Notes under the pieces: generated by a model
Told to the model about the DNA's origin: nothing
Databases searched by the model: none
Seen by the model: only the letters and a program-made list of their open reading frames with translations
NCBI RefSeq assembly: GCF_019880305.1
Contig: NZ_CP082301.1
Coordinates: forward strand, 372,001 to 436,000
DNA: 64,000 bases
Direction: 5' to 3'
Origin: Streptomyces decoyicus
GTDB lineage: Bacteria > Actinomycetota > Actinomycetes > Streptomycetales > Streptomycetaceae
Shown: piece by piece, positions 26,444 to 36,448 of the stretch
Layout: each line of letters starts with the position of its first letter
How positions within the stretch are numbered: the stretch's first letter is position 1
Translations under genes and position numbers: made by a program

Positions 26444-26518
26444 GGTGATCAGTATCCAGGAGGTGGCCGCGGACCTCGCCGCTGCCCACGAGATGGAGGC
26501 CCACGCTCCACACTCCGC

Positions 26519-26614
26519 GTCATCTTTGCCGTCCACGAGATGAAGCGCCTCGGCCGCAACGCTACCGAACTCCCCGCGTTCGCCGACCATTTCACCGCCC
26601 ACGGCCTGGTCCTG
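26519..26614 (+). pseudogene. Fragment of a serine recombinase/resolvase
   Basis: The plus-strand text V-I-F-A-V-H-E-M-K-R-L-G-R-N-A-T-E-L followed by F-A-D-H-F-T-A-H-G-L-V-L matches the resolvase catalytic-domain block around the conserved K-R-L-G-R. There is no N-terminal catalytic serine and no DNA-binding domain, so about 32 codons remain. The flanks (26444-27151, 708 bp in all) contain no other gene I can support. Confidence 0.6.
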
Positions 26615-27151
26615 GTGACCTGGGTCCGGGCCGCCGCCTTCTGTTTCAGCAGCAGCTCCGTTTGCGCGGCCGCTGCGGAGACGCGGTCGTGGCGGATGTG
26701 CCACTCGGTCAGTCCGCTCCCGGGTCGCATACCGAGAGACCGGCGATCGGCCCTGGGGCGACTCCTGGCTTGACACCTTCCTTCGCACGCCGGGACGTAC
26801 TGCGGTTGCGTCACTCCGTGGTCACCGCAGCGGCGGGCGCGGCGGCGGGTAAGGGCGAGCGGGGGGTACGACCGGCAGCTATTCGGTCCGAGTTGATGAT
26901 GCTTTCCGCGCTTCCGGTCGCCGAACTGCGCGGTCAGGCGGATGCCCTCGCCCGGGAGATCGGAAGGCCACGGCCGCGCCGGGAACAGCCGGGCCGGTCG
27001 GCACGGTTGCATCGACCGAGGGACCGGCGCCGCACGGGCGGGGAACACGGAGACCACAAGGTCGTCCGCCCCACCAGGATCCGGGCCCCAGGATCGCGGT
27101 ACGCCCGCCGCGCCCTCGGAACAAGACGTATTTCTGTGGGAGGACTTTTTC

Positions 27152-27985
27152 ATGATTGACCGGCCCTTGACGCTCATGGCAGTACACGCCCACCCCGACG
27201 ACGAGGCCACCGGAACCGGAGGGGTCCTCGCGCGGTACGCGGCGGAGGGCATCCGCACGGTTCTCGTGACGTGTACCGACGGCGGTTGCGGTGACGGACC
27301 GGGGGGCGTCAAGCCGAGCGATCCCGGGCACGATCCGGCGGCCGTCGCCTTGATGCGCCGCCAAGAACTCGAGGCGAGCTGTGACGTCCTGAAGGTCAGC
27401 GATCTGGAGATGCTGGACTATGCCGACTCCGGGATGATCGGTTGGCCGAGCAACGACGCTCCCGGATCCTTCTGGCAGACCCCCGTGGAGGAAGGCGCCG
27501 CCCGACTCGCGGAACTCATGCGGCACTACCGACCCGATGTGGTCGTCACCTACGACGAGAACGGCTTCTACGGCCACCCCGACCACATCCAGGCCCACCG
27601 CATCACGATGGCGGCGCTGGAGATGACCGCACTGAAACCGAAGGTGTACTGGACGACGATGCCCCGCTCGATAATGCAGCGGTTCGGGGAGACCATGCGC
27701 GAGTTCCAAGAGGACATGCCGGAGCCGGACCCTGCCGAGGCCGCCGCGATAGCCGAAATCGGCCTCCCCGACGAGGAGATCACCACGTGGGTGGACACCA
27801 CCGCGTTCAGTGGTCAGAAATTCGATGCGCTGGCCGCGCACGCCAGTCAGGGCGAAAACATCTTCTTCCTCAAGATGGGCAAGGAGAGGTTCGGCGAGTT
27901 GATGGGCATGGAGACCTTCGTACGTGTCAAGGACGCCACCGGCGCGGCCGTACCCGAGAACGATCTCTTCGCCGGACTGCGCTGA
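27152..27985 (+). CDS. PIG-L/LmbE family deacetylase (MshB/Mca-like)
   Basis: A 277-residue zinc hydrolase. The metal site is A-H-P-D-D-E (13-18) and G-H-P-D-H-I (about 143-148). Both are typical of MshB, Mca and related N-deacetylases or amidases that act on glucosaminyl groups such as mycothiol precursors and mycothiol conjugates. The length and the C-terminal E-N-I-F-F-L-K-M-G-K block fit Mca/MshB relatives, but I cannot separate the two. The start is set by GGGAGGA eight nt upstream. No other mycothiol genes are adjacent. Confidence 0.85.
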   Translation: MIDRPLTLMAVHAHPDDEATGTGGVLARYAAEGIRTVLVTCTDGGCGDGPGGVKPSDPGHDPAAVALMRRQELEASCDVLKVSDLEMLDYADSGMIGWPSNDAPGSFWQTPVEEGAARLAELMRHYRPDVVVTYDENGFYGHPDHIQAHRITMAALEMTALKPKVYWTTMPRSIMQRFGETMREFQEDMPEPDPAEAAAIAEIGLPDEEITTWVDTTAFSGQKFDALAAHASQGENIFFLKMGKERFGELMGMETFVRVKDATGAAVPENDLFAGLR

Positions 27986-28124
27986 TCCGCCCGTCCGACC
28001 GAGGCCCGGAAAAGCTCATCGGCCGCACGGCGCACTGCGTTCCCGTCCGGAACTTGAAGGCTATCGCGTCGATCACCGAGCGATGCCGCGGTAATCGGCT
28101 GCGCTGAGCTGTGAAGGCGTCGGA

Positions 28125-28152
28125 GGCCCGGCGTGATACCGCACGCCGGGCC
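28125..28152. terminator. Bidirectional terminator between PIG-L and peptidase genes
   Basis: GGCCCGGCGTG (28125-28135) and CACGCCGGGCC (28142-28152) form a perfect 11-bp stem with a 6-nt loop, 26 bp from the stop of the minus-strand peptidase gene and 140 bp from the stop of the PIG-L gene. Confidence 0.85.
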
Positions 28153-28178
28153 CCGAAACATTCGCCGGCCTCCACGGG

Positions 28179-29747
28179 TCAGCTCAAGCAGTTGGCGACC
28201 TTGTCGGGTAGCTTTCCCCCTACCAGATACCTGTCGACGGCACGGTCGGTGCACGTGGACGGAGCCTCCGAGGCGTACGCCCCGTGTCCCTGGCCCTTAC
28301 GTACGAGCAGAGAGCTGTTGTCCAACTGCCGGTGCACCGCCTGCGCGTTCGTGAGCGGAGTTCGCGGATCGTCGGTGTACGAGACCAGCAGCACCGGTGC
28401 GGCCCCAGATCCCTTGATCGGCCCGACCACACCGGTGGGGGCGAGCGGCCACGACGCGCAGTCGATCATCTGCCAGGCCAAGGAGCGACCGAAGAGCGGC
28501 GATCGTTCGGCGAACGCGTCCGCGGTGTGGAGCATCTCCTTCGGGGACTTCGGCGCTGACGGGGAGTCCAGGCACAGCACCGCCGGCATGCTCAAGGACA
28601 TGTTCTCCTCGGCCTGTTCCTCCTGTGGTGTCGGCCTCTCGCCGCCAGTACCGGATTCAAAATGCTCGAAGGCGCTCATGTCCCCGTCCAGGGCGGCCGC
28701 CAGCGCGTTGGTCAGTTGCTTCCAGCTCTCTTCGTCATTCAGGGCCGTTCTCAGATACCTGGACAAGGCGGCGTCGGTGAATTCCTCACCGTCGACCGCT
28801 TGCAGCGGCTTCCGCTCCAGCTCCTTGGCGAACTGGGCGAGCCTGCTCACGACCTCCCCTGCCGTGTCCCCCAGCCGGTCATCGCCGCGCGCGACAAGGT
28901 TTCGGGCGTATCGACGCAACGCGTTTTCGGAGATCTTGACGTCGGTCAGGGTGACCTGCTGCATATCGGCGGCGGGATCGACCACACCGTCCAGCACCAT
29001 CCGGCCCACCTTCCCGGGAAACAGCTTCATGTACTGCTGGCCGAGGAAGGTGCCGTAGGAAACGCCGGTGTAGTTCAACTTGGCGTCGCCGAGGGCCGTA
29101 CGCAGCACGTCCAGGTCGCGCGCAACGCTCACGCTGTCCATATGCGCGAAAACGGCGCCGCTCGCCCGTTGGCAAGCCCGGGCCCGCCGGGTCGCGTCGG
29201 CGAACGTCTTCTCGGCCTCCGCTTCGGTACGCGGCGGATTCTCGGGCTCCTCCGGCGCACCGTCCGGGCACCTGATCTGCCCGGAACCGGCTATGCCTCG
29301 CGGATCGAAGCCGACCAGATCGTAGCGGGCCCGAGCCTTTGCACCGGCATGCCAGTTTCCATCGGCCACGAAGCCCGCACCGCCCTCGCCGGGCCCGCCG
29401 GGGTTGAAGATCAGCGACCCCAGCCGACGGCCGGGGTCTGTGGCCCGCACCCGCGACACCCGCAGTTTGACGGTCCTCCCGTCCGGGTCTGCGTAGTCGA
29501 CCGGCACCTTCACCCAGCCGCACTCCGCACCGGGCACGGCCTTCGGGGTGACGTCCACGCCACAGGACGTCCATCGGACCTTCTGCTGCGCGAAGTGCGC
29601 GGGCAACGCCGGGACGGAAGTGTTCCTGCCCTTGGCGTCGTCGGGCTGGGACGCTGCGGCGCCTCCGACACCGCACACCGTCACCACAAAGGTGGTGACG
29701 GCCAACACACCGGCGGTCAAGGATGTGGACTGGCGGGGAATGGACAT
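28179..29747 (-). CDS. Exported alpha/beta-hydrolase peptidase (SlpD/SlpE/TAP family)
   Basis: A 522-residue secreted serine hydrolase resembling the Streptomyces tripeptidyl aminopeptidases. The signal peptide is about 1-33. The core runs from about 55 to 515, with N-P-G-G-P-G-E-G-G (oxyanion region, 115-123), nucleophile Ser230 in G-V-S-Y-G-T, acid in T-D-D-P-R-T-P-L and His in G-Q-G-H-G-A-Y. A C-terminal TAP-like segment with cysteines (S-T-C-T-D, V-A-N-C-L-S) closes it. Likely role: removing peptides from the N-termini of exported proteins or scavenging peptides. Ends at the strong hairpin 28125-28152. Confidence 0.9.
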   Translation of the reverse strand: MSIPRQSTSLTAGVLAVTTFVVTVCGVGGAAASQPDDAKGRNTSVPALPAHFAQQKVRWTSCGVDVTPKAVPGAECGWVKVPVDYADPDGRTVKLRVSRVRATDPGRRLGSLIFNPGGPGEGGAGFVADGNWHAGAKARARYDLVGFDPRGIAGSGQIRCPDGAPEEPENPPRTEAEAEKTFADATRRARACQRASGAVFAHMDSVSVARDLDVLRTALGDAKLNYTGVSYGTFLGQQYMKLFPGKVGRMVLDGVVDPAADMQQVTLTDVKISENALRRYARNLVARGDDRLGDTAGEVVSRLAQFAKELERKPLQAVDGEEFTDAALSRYLRTALNDEESWKQLTNALAAALDGDMSAFEHFESGTGGERPTPQEEQAEENMSLSMPAVLCLDSPSAPKSPKEMLHTADAFAERSPLFGRSLAWQMIDCASWPLAPTGVVGPIKGSGAAPVLLVSYTDDPRTPLTNAQAVHRQLDNSSLLVRKGQGHGAYASEAPSTCTDRAVDRYLVGGKLPDKVANCLS

Positions 29748-29969
29748 CGCCCTTCTCGCTCTCTCGCTGCCCCCGGGGAAGCATGCTCACAGTCACGGCT
29801 ATTGCGCTGTTTCCTCCGTCACAGCCGGATATGGGATCTACGCAGCGTCGACGGGCGAACACGCGGAGCCGACACCTGGGAGGCGACACAGCCGGCGAAG
29901 ATCCAGACCGCTCCGGGCCGTGACCGACTGTGTCCCGGCCCGGCGTGCCGGGGACGGGCAGCGACACGA

Positions 29970-30152
29970 TCAGAGTGACCAGTGCTCGGCGAGGCAGTCG
30001 CAGGACGCGAGCAGCGGGGCTCGACCGGCGGCGCGCAGGTGGTGATGCAGCCGTTGCATGCAGCCACTGCATTGTTTTCGGTCAGGAAGCCGGCTGGTCC
30101 GGAGAGCGGGAGTCACGCCGTCCGTGGCGAGCACCAGGAGCTCGTCGTCCAT
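29970..30152 (-). CDS. Possible small cysteine/histidine-rich protein
   Basis: A 60-residue frame with C-S-G-C and C-D-C pairs and an H-H-H stretch, suggesting a zinc site. G/C use at third positions is about 77 percent, in line with real genes but lower than most. The frame stays open for about 50 codons upstream without a good start. I do not recognise it, and it may be a remnant. It is the only candidate in the 781-bp gap 29748-30528. Confidence 0.3.
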   Translation of the reverse strand: MDDELLVLATDGVTPALRTSRLPDRKQCSGCMQRLHHHLRAAGRAPLLASCDCLAEHWSL

Positions 30153-30528
30153 GAGCCGGTCGAGGTTGCCGGCAGCGACAAGTCCGGAAGCACCAACGAC
30201 TCGGGCAATGTGCCGGGTCGCAGCTCCTTGGGTCGTGGTCTCGGCGACGAGACCGTCCGGCAGTCCTTGTCTCGCCCGGCCCGGCCGGCGCTCAGAGGTT
30301 ACGCCGTGTTACACGAGCGTCACCGTGCATAGCCTGTTCCGCCGTACCTGGACCACCCACACCGGGAAGACCACCCCACGTGCGCCCCTCTATCCGGGCG
30401 AGCCCCTAATATCATTTGGCGTCCTCCGACGGACGCCGACGCCCGCTGGGTCGTGCCCGCCGCCCCACGCCCGGCACGACGACCCCACCGCATGGCAATG
30501 GAGTCGAGCACCGAGGAGAGGAACGTTC

Positions 30529-32073
30529 ATGCGCGCCCGGACCATCGCCACGGCCACCGCAACAGCATTGGCACTGGTGGCCGCTCGTGACCTTGTCCAG
30601 AAGAAGCACGCATTGCTCCGGAACTTCCCCGTGCTGGGGCACGCCCGGTACCTGTTGGAGACGATCGGGCCTGAGCTGCGGCAGTACATAGTGACCTCCA
30701 ACGACGAGGAGCGCCCGTTCAGTCGTGACCAGCGCACCTGGATCTACGCGTCGGCGAAGGGGGAGAACAACTACTTCGGATTCGGCACCGACAACGACGT
30801 TGAACACACGCAGGGGCACGCATACCTGAAGCAGCGCACGTTCGCCGGCACGCTGCCCGACATGCACGACCCGCAGGCCCCACTGCCGTCAGCCAAGGTG
30901 CTGGGCGGGCCGCGCGGGCGCGCCAAGGCGTTCCGGCCGGCGAGCGTGGTGAACATCTCGGCGATGAGCTTCGGATCGCTCTCCGGCGCGGCGATCACGG
31001 CGCTCAACAAGGGGGCGGCGCTGGCGGGCACCCTGCAGAACACGGGCGAGGGCGGTCTCTCGCCGTACCACCGCAACGGCGGCGACCTCGTCCTTCAAAT
31101 CGGTACGTCCTACTTCGGCTGCCGCAATGAGGACGGCAGCTTCAACATCGACAAGCTCAAGGATGTGGTCGCCGGCGCCCCGGTCAAGGCGATAGAGATC
31201 AAGCTCTCCCAGGGTGCCAAGCCCGGGCTGGGCGGAATGCTGCCGGGCGCGAAGGTGACCCCGGAAATCGCCGAGATCCGCGGCATCCCGCTCGGCGAGG
31301 ACTGCGCGTCCCCGTCCCGGCACACCGCGTTCGGCGACGTCGACTCGATGCTCGACTTCGTCGAACTGCTCGCCACCGAGACCGGCCTGCCGGTCGGGAT
31401 CAAGAGCGCGGTGGGAGAGATGGAGTTCTGGCAGGAGCTGGCCATGCTGATGGCGCGTGGTGACCGTGGTGTCGACTTCGTGACCATCGACGGCGGCGAG
31501 GGCGGCACCGGTGCGGCGCCGCTCACCTTCTCCGACTCGGTGTCGCTGCCCTTCCGGATGGGCTTCTCCCGGGTCTATGGCGCCTTCGCCGAGCGGGGGC
31601 TGACCGACGACCTGACTTTCATCGCCTCCGGCAAGCTCGGGCTGCCCGAGAACGCCGCGGTCGCCTTCGCTCTGGGTGCCGACATGATCAACGTGGCCCG
31701 TGAGGCGATGCTGTCGATCGGCTGCATCCAGGCGCAGAAGTGCCACACCGACAAGTGCCCCACCGGAATCGCCACCCAGAGCCCGTGGCTGGCCCGCGGC
31801 CTCGACCCGACCTCGAAGGCCACCCGGGCCGCCGTCTACCTGCGCACCCTCCGCAAGGAGCTGATGAAGGTCTCGGCGGCCGTCGGTGTCGCCCACCCGG
31901 CGCTCATCACGGCCACGGACATCGAGATCATGAACGGCGACTACGAGGCCCGCACCCTGGCCGGCGTCTACGGCTACAAGGACGGCTGGGGCGAACTCGG
32001 CCCGCACCTCGCCGAGGAGATCACCGCACTGCTCACCACCGAGCAGTCCTCCGACCAGAAGCCGCCCGCCTGA
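30529..32073 (+). CDS. FMN-binding glutamate synthase family protein
   Basis: A 514-residue protein resembling the FMN/iron-sulfur central domain of glutamate synthase large subunit, but without the amidotransferase domain. A hydrophobic N-terminal segment (about 6-21) may anchor it. FMN-binding and substrate blocks include A-M-S-F-G-S-L-S-G-A-A, N-T-G-E-G-G and D-G-G-E-G-G-T-G-A-A-P. The iron-sulfur cluster motif is G-C-I-Q-A-Q-K-C-H-T-D-K-C-P-T-G. The start has GAGGAGAGGAA upstream. The reaction is not known; stand-alone members may use ammonia or be non-glutamate oxidoreductases. Confidence 0.88.
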   Translation: MRARTIATATATALALVAARDLVQKKHALLRNFPVLGHARYLLETIGPELRQYIVTSNDEERPFSRDQRTWIYASAKGENNYFGFGTDNDVEHTQGHAYLKQRTFAGTLPDMHDPQAPLPSAKVLGGPRGRAKAFRPASVVNISAMSFGSLSGAAITALNKGAALAGTLQNTGEGGLSPYHRNGGDLVLQIGTSYFGCRNEDGSFNIDKLKDVVAGAPVKAIEIKLSQGAKPGLGGMLPGAKVTPEIAEIRGIPLGEDCASPSRHTAFGDVDSMLDFVELLATETGLPVGIKSAVGEMEFWQELAMLMARGDRGVDFVTIDGGEGGTGAAPLTFSDSVSLPFRMGFSRVYGAFAERGLTDDLTFIASGKLGLPENAAVAFALGADMINVAREAMLSIGCIQAQKCHTDKCPTGIATQSPWLARGLDPTSKATRAAVYLRTLRKELMKVSAAVGVAHPALITATDIEIMNGDYEARTLAGVYGYKDGWGELGPHLAEEITALLTTEQSSDQKPPA

Positions 32074-32195
32074 CGCGCCGATCACGGCCGGCACCGCGCT
32101 CGCTGCTCCCCTGCCCGGAGCGCGCGCGTGGCGCCGGCCGGTGGCACCCTTGTCTTCCCTGCTCCACGAACAGCCCCTGCCTAGGTGATCACAAC

Positions 32196-32987
32196 ATGAG
32201 CGAAAAAGTGAGATTCCCGAGCGTCGTCGGCCCCGAACTGGCCGGAGCGATCGACCTGCCGGACGGCGAGATCCGCGGCTGGGGGATCTTCGTGCACGGA
32301 TTCACGCTCGGCAAGGGCTCGCCGGCCGCGTCGCGTGTCAGCAAGCAGTTGGCACGCGAGGGGATCGGAATGCTGCGCTTCGACAACCTCGGGATCGGGG
32401 ACTCCGACGGCGACTGGGGGGACGGTTCCTTCACCGTCAAGGTCCAGGACACGATCCGTGCCGCAGCCATGATGGCGGAGCGAGGGACTCCGGCAGACCT
32501 GCTGGTGGGGCACTCATGGGGAGGCGCCGCCGTCCTCGCCGCGGCGGCCGAGGCAACCGGCGTCCGTGCGGTCGCCACGATCGGAGCGCCGGTCGATCCC
32601 AGCCACGTCGAGCGACAGTACGACGCGGTCGTGGATCGCGTGCTCAGTGAAGGGTCGCACGAGTGGTTCGTCGGCGGGAGGACCCTGGTCCTCAAACGCG
32701 CCTTCGTCGAAGACGTCCGCCGTGCTCACCTGCGGGATCGGATCGGCGAGTTGGACCTGCCGCTACTCGTCCTGCATTCGCCGACCGACGACACCGTCGA
32801 CATCGACAACGCCGGAGAGATCTTCCGCGAGGCACGACACCCGCGAAGCTTCGTCTCACTCGAAGGAGCAGACCATCTCCTGACCGCCCGAGGACAAGCA
32901 CAGCGAGCCGCCCACATCATCAGCGCCTGGGCCGACCAGTACATCCACGGGTCACAGCCCGCAGGAGAGACCTCTCAGGTGGTTTAG
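32196..32987 (+). CDS. Alpha/beta hydrolase related to hydrolase-OsmC proteins
   Basis: A 263-residue alpha/beta hydrolase. Blocks: I-F-V-H-G-F-T-L-G-K (oxyanion), R-F-D-N-L-G-I-G-D-S-D-G, nucleophile in V-G-H-S-W-G-G-A-A (about Ser109), acid in H-S-P-T-D-D-T-V and His in G-A-D-H-L-L. In many bacteria this exact domain is fused to an OsmC peroxide-reductase domain; here the protein ends after the hydrolase and no OsmC gene follows. The preceding gene ends 122 bp upstream, so a separate promoter is possible. Confidence 0.88.
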   Translation: MSEKVRFPSVVGPELAGAIDLPDGEIRGWGIFVHGFTLGKGSPAASRVSKQLAREGIGMLRFDNLGIGDSDGDWGDGSFTVKVQDTIRAAAMMAERGTPADLLVGHSWGGAAVLAAAAEATGVRAVATIGAPVDPSHVERQYDAVVDRVLSEGSHEWFVGGRTLVLKRAFVEDVRRAHLRDRIGELDLPLLVLHSPTDDTVDIDNAGEIFREARHPRSFVSLEGADHLLTARGQAQRAAHIISAWADQYIHGSQPAGETSQVV

Positions 32988-33000
32988 TGCTCGCTCGGAC

Positions 33001-33153
33001 AGGTGCGGGGTCAGGGTCGCGGGTGGGGCGGTCTTCCCAGCGGTGGGTGGTTCAGGCGCGTCGGAACAGGCTGCGCACGGTGATAACGGCATCCGCGAGG
33101 CCGAAGAAGGCGTTGATGACGCTGATGCGGTGTTCGTAAGCAGCGTGCGTGCC
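33001..33153 (-). pseudogene. C-terminal transposase remnant with an in-frame stop
   Basis: Minus-strand text reads Y-E-H-R-I-S-V-I-N-A-F-F-G-L-A-D-A-V-I-T-V, then R-S-L-F-R-R-A, a TGA (33052-33054), then T-T-H-R-W-E-D-R-P-T-R. In related transposases I know, a tryptophan follows R-R-A, so TGG has probably become TGA. Only about 50 codons are visible. The rest of the 689-bp gap 32988-33676 holds no gene I can support. The family assignment is from memory and moderate. Confidence 0.45.
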
Positions 33154-33676
33154 GGTAGAGGGCGTTCTGACGGGCGTGGATGCGCTCTACGTGGCAGCGA
33201 TGGGTGGCCTGGAGAGGTCCGAAGGGGTTGAGGCCAACCGCCACGAGCTTCCCGTAGCCGTCCACGTGCACGGCACCGACGGCGTAACCCCTGCGACGTT
33301 CGACAAGCTGGTCAACAGCCCGCGCAGGGCGTGCAGGGCGCCGATCGCGGCTGACCGTCAGGCTGAGGTAGTGGATACGAAAGCGAAGCAACTCTGATCG
33401 TTCACGCATGCTCGCTGAGCAGCGCAGCCAGGACCGACTTGCAAGCTGCTTCCACTCTTTTGGGTGCCGGTCGGGAGGAGTGCCGTTTCTGCTCTGCCGG
33501 CGTGATCAGGATGGTCCTACGTCGGGTTGGGGCCGAGCGCTCGAGGGCGGAGGCTGTGCTGCGCCGGTGGCATGGGGTGAATTGCCGTGGAGGCTTCGCC
33601 CCATGCCGATGGCGGATGGCCAGTCCCAGCACGCGGGCCCAGGACAGAAGTTCTGGGCAGGGGCGAACACAGGGAC

Positions 33677-34396
33677 ATGGCAGTGCACCTGACTCCGCAT
33701 GAGCAAGAACGTTTGATGATTCATTTGGCGGCGGATGTCGCCGAGAAACGGCGAGCCCGGGGGGTGCGGCTCAACTACCCCGAGACAATGGCGCTGTTGA
33801 TCGTGCACGTCCTTGAGGGGGCCCGGGACGGCAGGACCGTTGCCGACCTGATGTCTTCCGGGCGGAAGGTGCTTGCCCGGGAGGAGGTGATGGAGGGCGT
33901 TCCGGAGATGATCGACAACGTGCAGGTGGAGGCCACGTTCCCCGACGGCACGAAGCTGGTCACCATCCACAGCCCCTTCCCTGAAGTGGGCAAGGACGAA
34001 GAGCCGAACATCTCCCCGGGGAAGGTGGACTTCTCCCAGCGGAAGGGCGACGAGGAGGTCGCCTTCAACGACGGCCCCGGGCAACGGGACCGCATCACGA
34101 AGCTCACGGTCGAAAACCCGACGGACCGACCCGTCCAGATCGGCTCCCACTACCACTTCGCCGAGGCCAACGACGGGCTGAAATTCCCCCGCAAGATGGC
34201 GTGGGGCAGGCGTCTGAACATTCCCGCCGGCAGCTCTGTACGTTTCGAGCCCGGCATCACCGAAGAAGTCGAGCTCGTACCCATCGAGGGTGAGCGCGTG
34301 GTCCACGGTCTGCGCGGCAAGATCAAGGGTCTGCCCGAGAAGATCAACGGCTCGCTGGACCACACCAAGGGTTCGTTCGACAAGGAGCGGGTGTGA
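33677..34396 (+). CDS. ureAB: Urease gamma/beta fusion subunit
   Basis: A 239-residue fusion of the two small urease subunits. Residues 1-100 are UreA ([13 protein letters not shown], then L-N-Y-P-E-T-M-A-L and [14 protein letters not shown]). Residues about 135-225 are UreB ([19 protein letters not shown]). A 35-residue charged linker ([10 protein letters not shown]) joins them. The last 25 residues (G-K-I-K-G-L-P-E-K) are an extra Lys-rich tail. Together with UreC they form the urea-hydrolysing complex in the cytoplasm. It starts the operon and overlaps ureC by four bases. Confidence 0.92.
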   Translation: MAVHLTPHEQERLMIHLAADVAEKRRARGVRLNYPETMALLIVHVLEGARDGRTVADLMSSGRKVLAREEVMEGVPEMIDNVQVEATFPDGTKLVTIHSPFPEVGKDEEPNISPGKVDFSQRKGDEEVAFNDGPGQRDRITKLTVENPTDRPVQIGSHYHFAEANDGLKFPRKMAWGRRLNIPAGSSVRFEPGITEEVELVPIEGERVVHGLRGKIKGLPEKINGSLDHTKGSFDKERV

Positions 34397-36375
34397 ATTC
34401 GATGACGGAGTGCCCCAACTGCTCCTGCTGCCCGGAAGAGACGAAGCGTTTCGACCCGCTGCCCCGGCCCGACTACGCCGACCGGTTCGGCCCGACAACC
34501 CGCGACTGCATCCGTCTCGCCGACACGGCCCTGCGGATCAAGATCGAGGATGACTGGTCGGGCGGCCCCGGCCGCAGCGGCAACGAAATGGTGTTCGGCG
34601 GCGGCAAGGTCATCCGTGAATCGATGGGGCAGTCCGTCGTGCCGCGCGACCCCGGCAGGGGCAAGACGGATACGTCAGCCGGCAGTGCTGCGGGCCTCCC
34701 TCCTGACACCGTCATCACCGGCGTTGTCGTCCTGGACCACTGGGGCATCGTCAAGGCCGATGTCGCCATCCGCGACGGCGACATCGTCGCGCTCGGCAAG
34801 GCGTACAACCCCGAGACGATGAACCGTCTGCACGAGGACGGGCTCAGCCACAACGGTATCGGGCCAAAGCCCACCGACTTCGTCATCGGTCCCGACACCG
34901 AGGTCATCGCGGGCAAGGGCAGGATCCTTACCGCCGGCGGGATCGACACCCACGTCCACTTCATCTGCCCCGACCAGATCGATGAGGCGCTGGCCGCGGG
35001 TGTCACCACGCTCATCGGCGGCGGCACCGGCCCGGCGGAAGGCAGCACCGCCACCACCGTGACGCCCGGGTCCTGGCACATCGACCGTACGTTTGAGGCG
35101 CTGGACGCCTACCCGGTCAACATCGGGCTGCTCGGCAAGGGCGCCACGATGTCCACGGAGTCCATGCTCGACCAGGTGGATGCCGGCGTCATCGGGTTCA
35201 AGGTTCACGAGGACTGGGGTGCCACCCCCGCCGTCATCGACAAGTGCCTGCAGGTGTGTCAGAAGACCGGCGTCCAGCTCGCGCTCCATGCCGACTCGCT
35301 GAACGAAGCCGGCTTCGTTCAGGACACCCTCGACGCCATCAAAAAGCGTTCCATCCATGTCTTCCACGTGGAGGGCGCAGGAGGCGGCCACGCCCCCGAC
35401 ATGATCAAGATGGTGAGCGAGCCGAATGTGCTGCCCGCCTCCACCAACCCCACCCGGCCGCTGACCGTCAACACGGTCAAGGAGCACTTCGACATGGTGA
35501 TGGTCTGCCATCACCTCAACCCCGCCGTCCCCGAGGACCTGGCCTTCGCGGACTCCCGGATCCGGCCCTCCACGATGGCCGCCGAGGACATCCTCCACGA
35601 CCTCGGCGCCATCTCCATCATGTCCTCGGACGCCCAGGCCATGGGCCGCATCGGCGAGATGATCATGCGTACCTGGCAGACCGCGCACGTGATGAAGGTA
35701 CGCCGCGGCTTCCTGGAAGAAGACCAGCCCGCGGACAAGCCGGAGAACAAGCCGAAGGGCAAGAAGGTGAAGGGCCAGACGCCGGTGGACAAGACGCCGG
35801 AGCCTGAGCCGCCGCCGGCCGACAACAGGCGCGCCCGCCGGTACGTCGCGAAGTACACCATCAACCCGGCCCTCGCCCAGGGCATCGACGCCGTCGTCGG
35901 CTCGGTGGAGACGGGCAAGCTGGCCGACCTGGTGCTGTGGGAACCGAAGTTCTTCGGGGTCAAGCCGCACATGGTCATCAAAGGCGGACAGATCGCTTAT
36001 GCGCAGGTGGGCGATGCCAACGCGTCCATTCCCACGCCGCAGCCGGTCCTGCCGCGCCCCATGTGGGGGGCCACCGGTCTGGCTCCTGGCTCCCTCTCCT
36101 ACAACTTCGTCACCGAGCGGGCCGTCAAGAAGAACCTTTCCAGGGGCCGCACGCTGAACAAGCGGTTCAAGGCCATCAAGGACACGCGTGGCGTCTTCAA
36201 GGAACACATGAAGGAGAACAACGCCACCCCCGACGTCCGCATCGACCCCGACACCTACGAGGTCATCATCGGCGGAGCGAAGGTGACGGATGTGACGACC
36301 TTTGTCGAAGGCCAGATCGTCGACCGTGCCTACGTCTCTGAACTTCCCATGGCCCAGAGGTACTTCCTCTTCTGA
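34393..36375 (+). CDS. ureC: Urease alpha (catalytic) subunit, enlarged form
   Basis: At 660 residues it is about 90 longer than common UreC (about 570). The Ni centre is complete: His187 and His189 (I-D-T-H-V-H), carbamylated Lys270 (F-K-V-H-E-D-W-G), His299 (A-L-H-A-D-S), His333 (G-G-G-H-A-P-D) and Asp413 (S-S-D-A-Q). The flap Cys372-His373 pair (V-C-H-H-L) is also present. Extra segments: a Cys-rich N-terminus (C-P-N-C-S-C-C, 7-13), a Gly/Ser/Asp insert near 83-104, one near 137-162, a Lys/Pro/Glu-rich insert at 444-478, and additions near the C-terminus before the terminal M-A-Q-R-Y-F-L-F. The start GTG overlaps the ureAB stop (GTGA) with AAGGAG 5 nt upstream; the ATG at 34402 is less well placed. 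Confidence 0.93.
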   Translation: MNSMTECPNCSCCPEETKRFDPLPRPDYADRFGPTTRDCIRLADTALRIKIEDDWSGGPGRSGNEMVFGGGKVIRESMGQSVVPRDPGRGKTDTSAGSAAGLPPDTVITGVVVLDHWGIVKADVAIRDGDIVALGKAYNPETMNRLHEDGLSHNGIGPKPTDFVIGPDTEVIAGKGRILTAGGIDTHVHFICPDQIDEALAAGVTTLIGGGTGPAEGSTATTVTPGSWHIDRTFEALDAYPVNIGLLGKGATMSTESMLDQVDAGVIGFKVHEDWGATPAVIDKCLQVCQKTGVQLALHADSLNEAGFVQDTLDAIKKRSIHVFHVEGAGGGHAPDMIKMVSEPNVLPASTNPTRPLTVNTVKEHFDMVMVCHHLNPAVPEDLAFADSRIRPSTMAAEDILHDLGAISIMSSDAQAMGRIGEMIMRTWQTAHVMKVRRGFLEEDQPADKPENKPKGKKVKGQTPVDKTPEPEPPPADNRRARRYVAKYTINPALAQGIDAVVGSVETGKLADLVLWEPKFFGVKPHMVIKGGQIAYAQVGDANASIPTPQPVLPRPMWGATGLAPGSLSYNFVTERAVKKNLSRGRTLNKRFKAIKDTRGVFKEHMKENNATPDVRIDPDTYEVIIGGAKVTDVTTFVEGQIVDRAYVSELPMAQRYFLF

Positions 36376-36448
36376 TCCACCAAGAGACACCCACCGGTGA
36401 CGCAGCAGACCCACAGCGGAGAAACGAAGGAAAGGTGACCTGCGCTCC

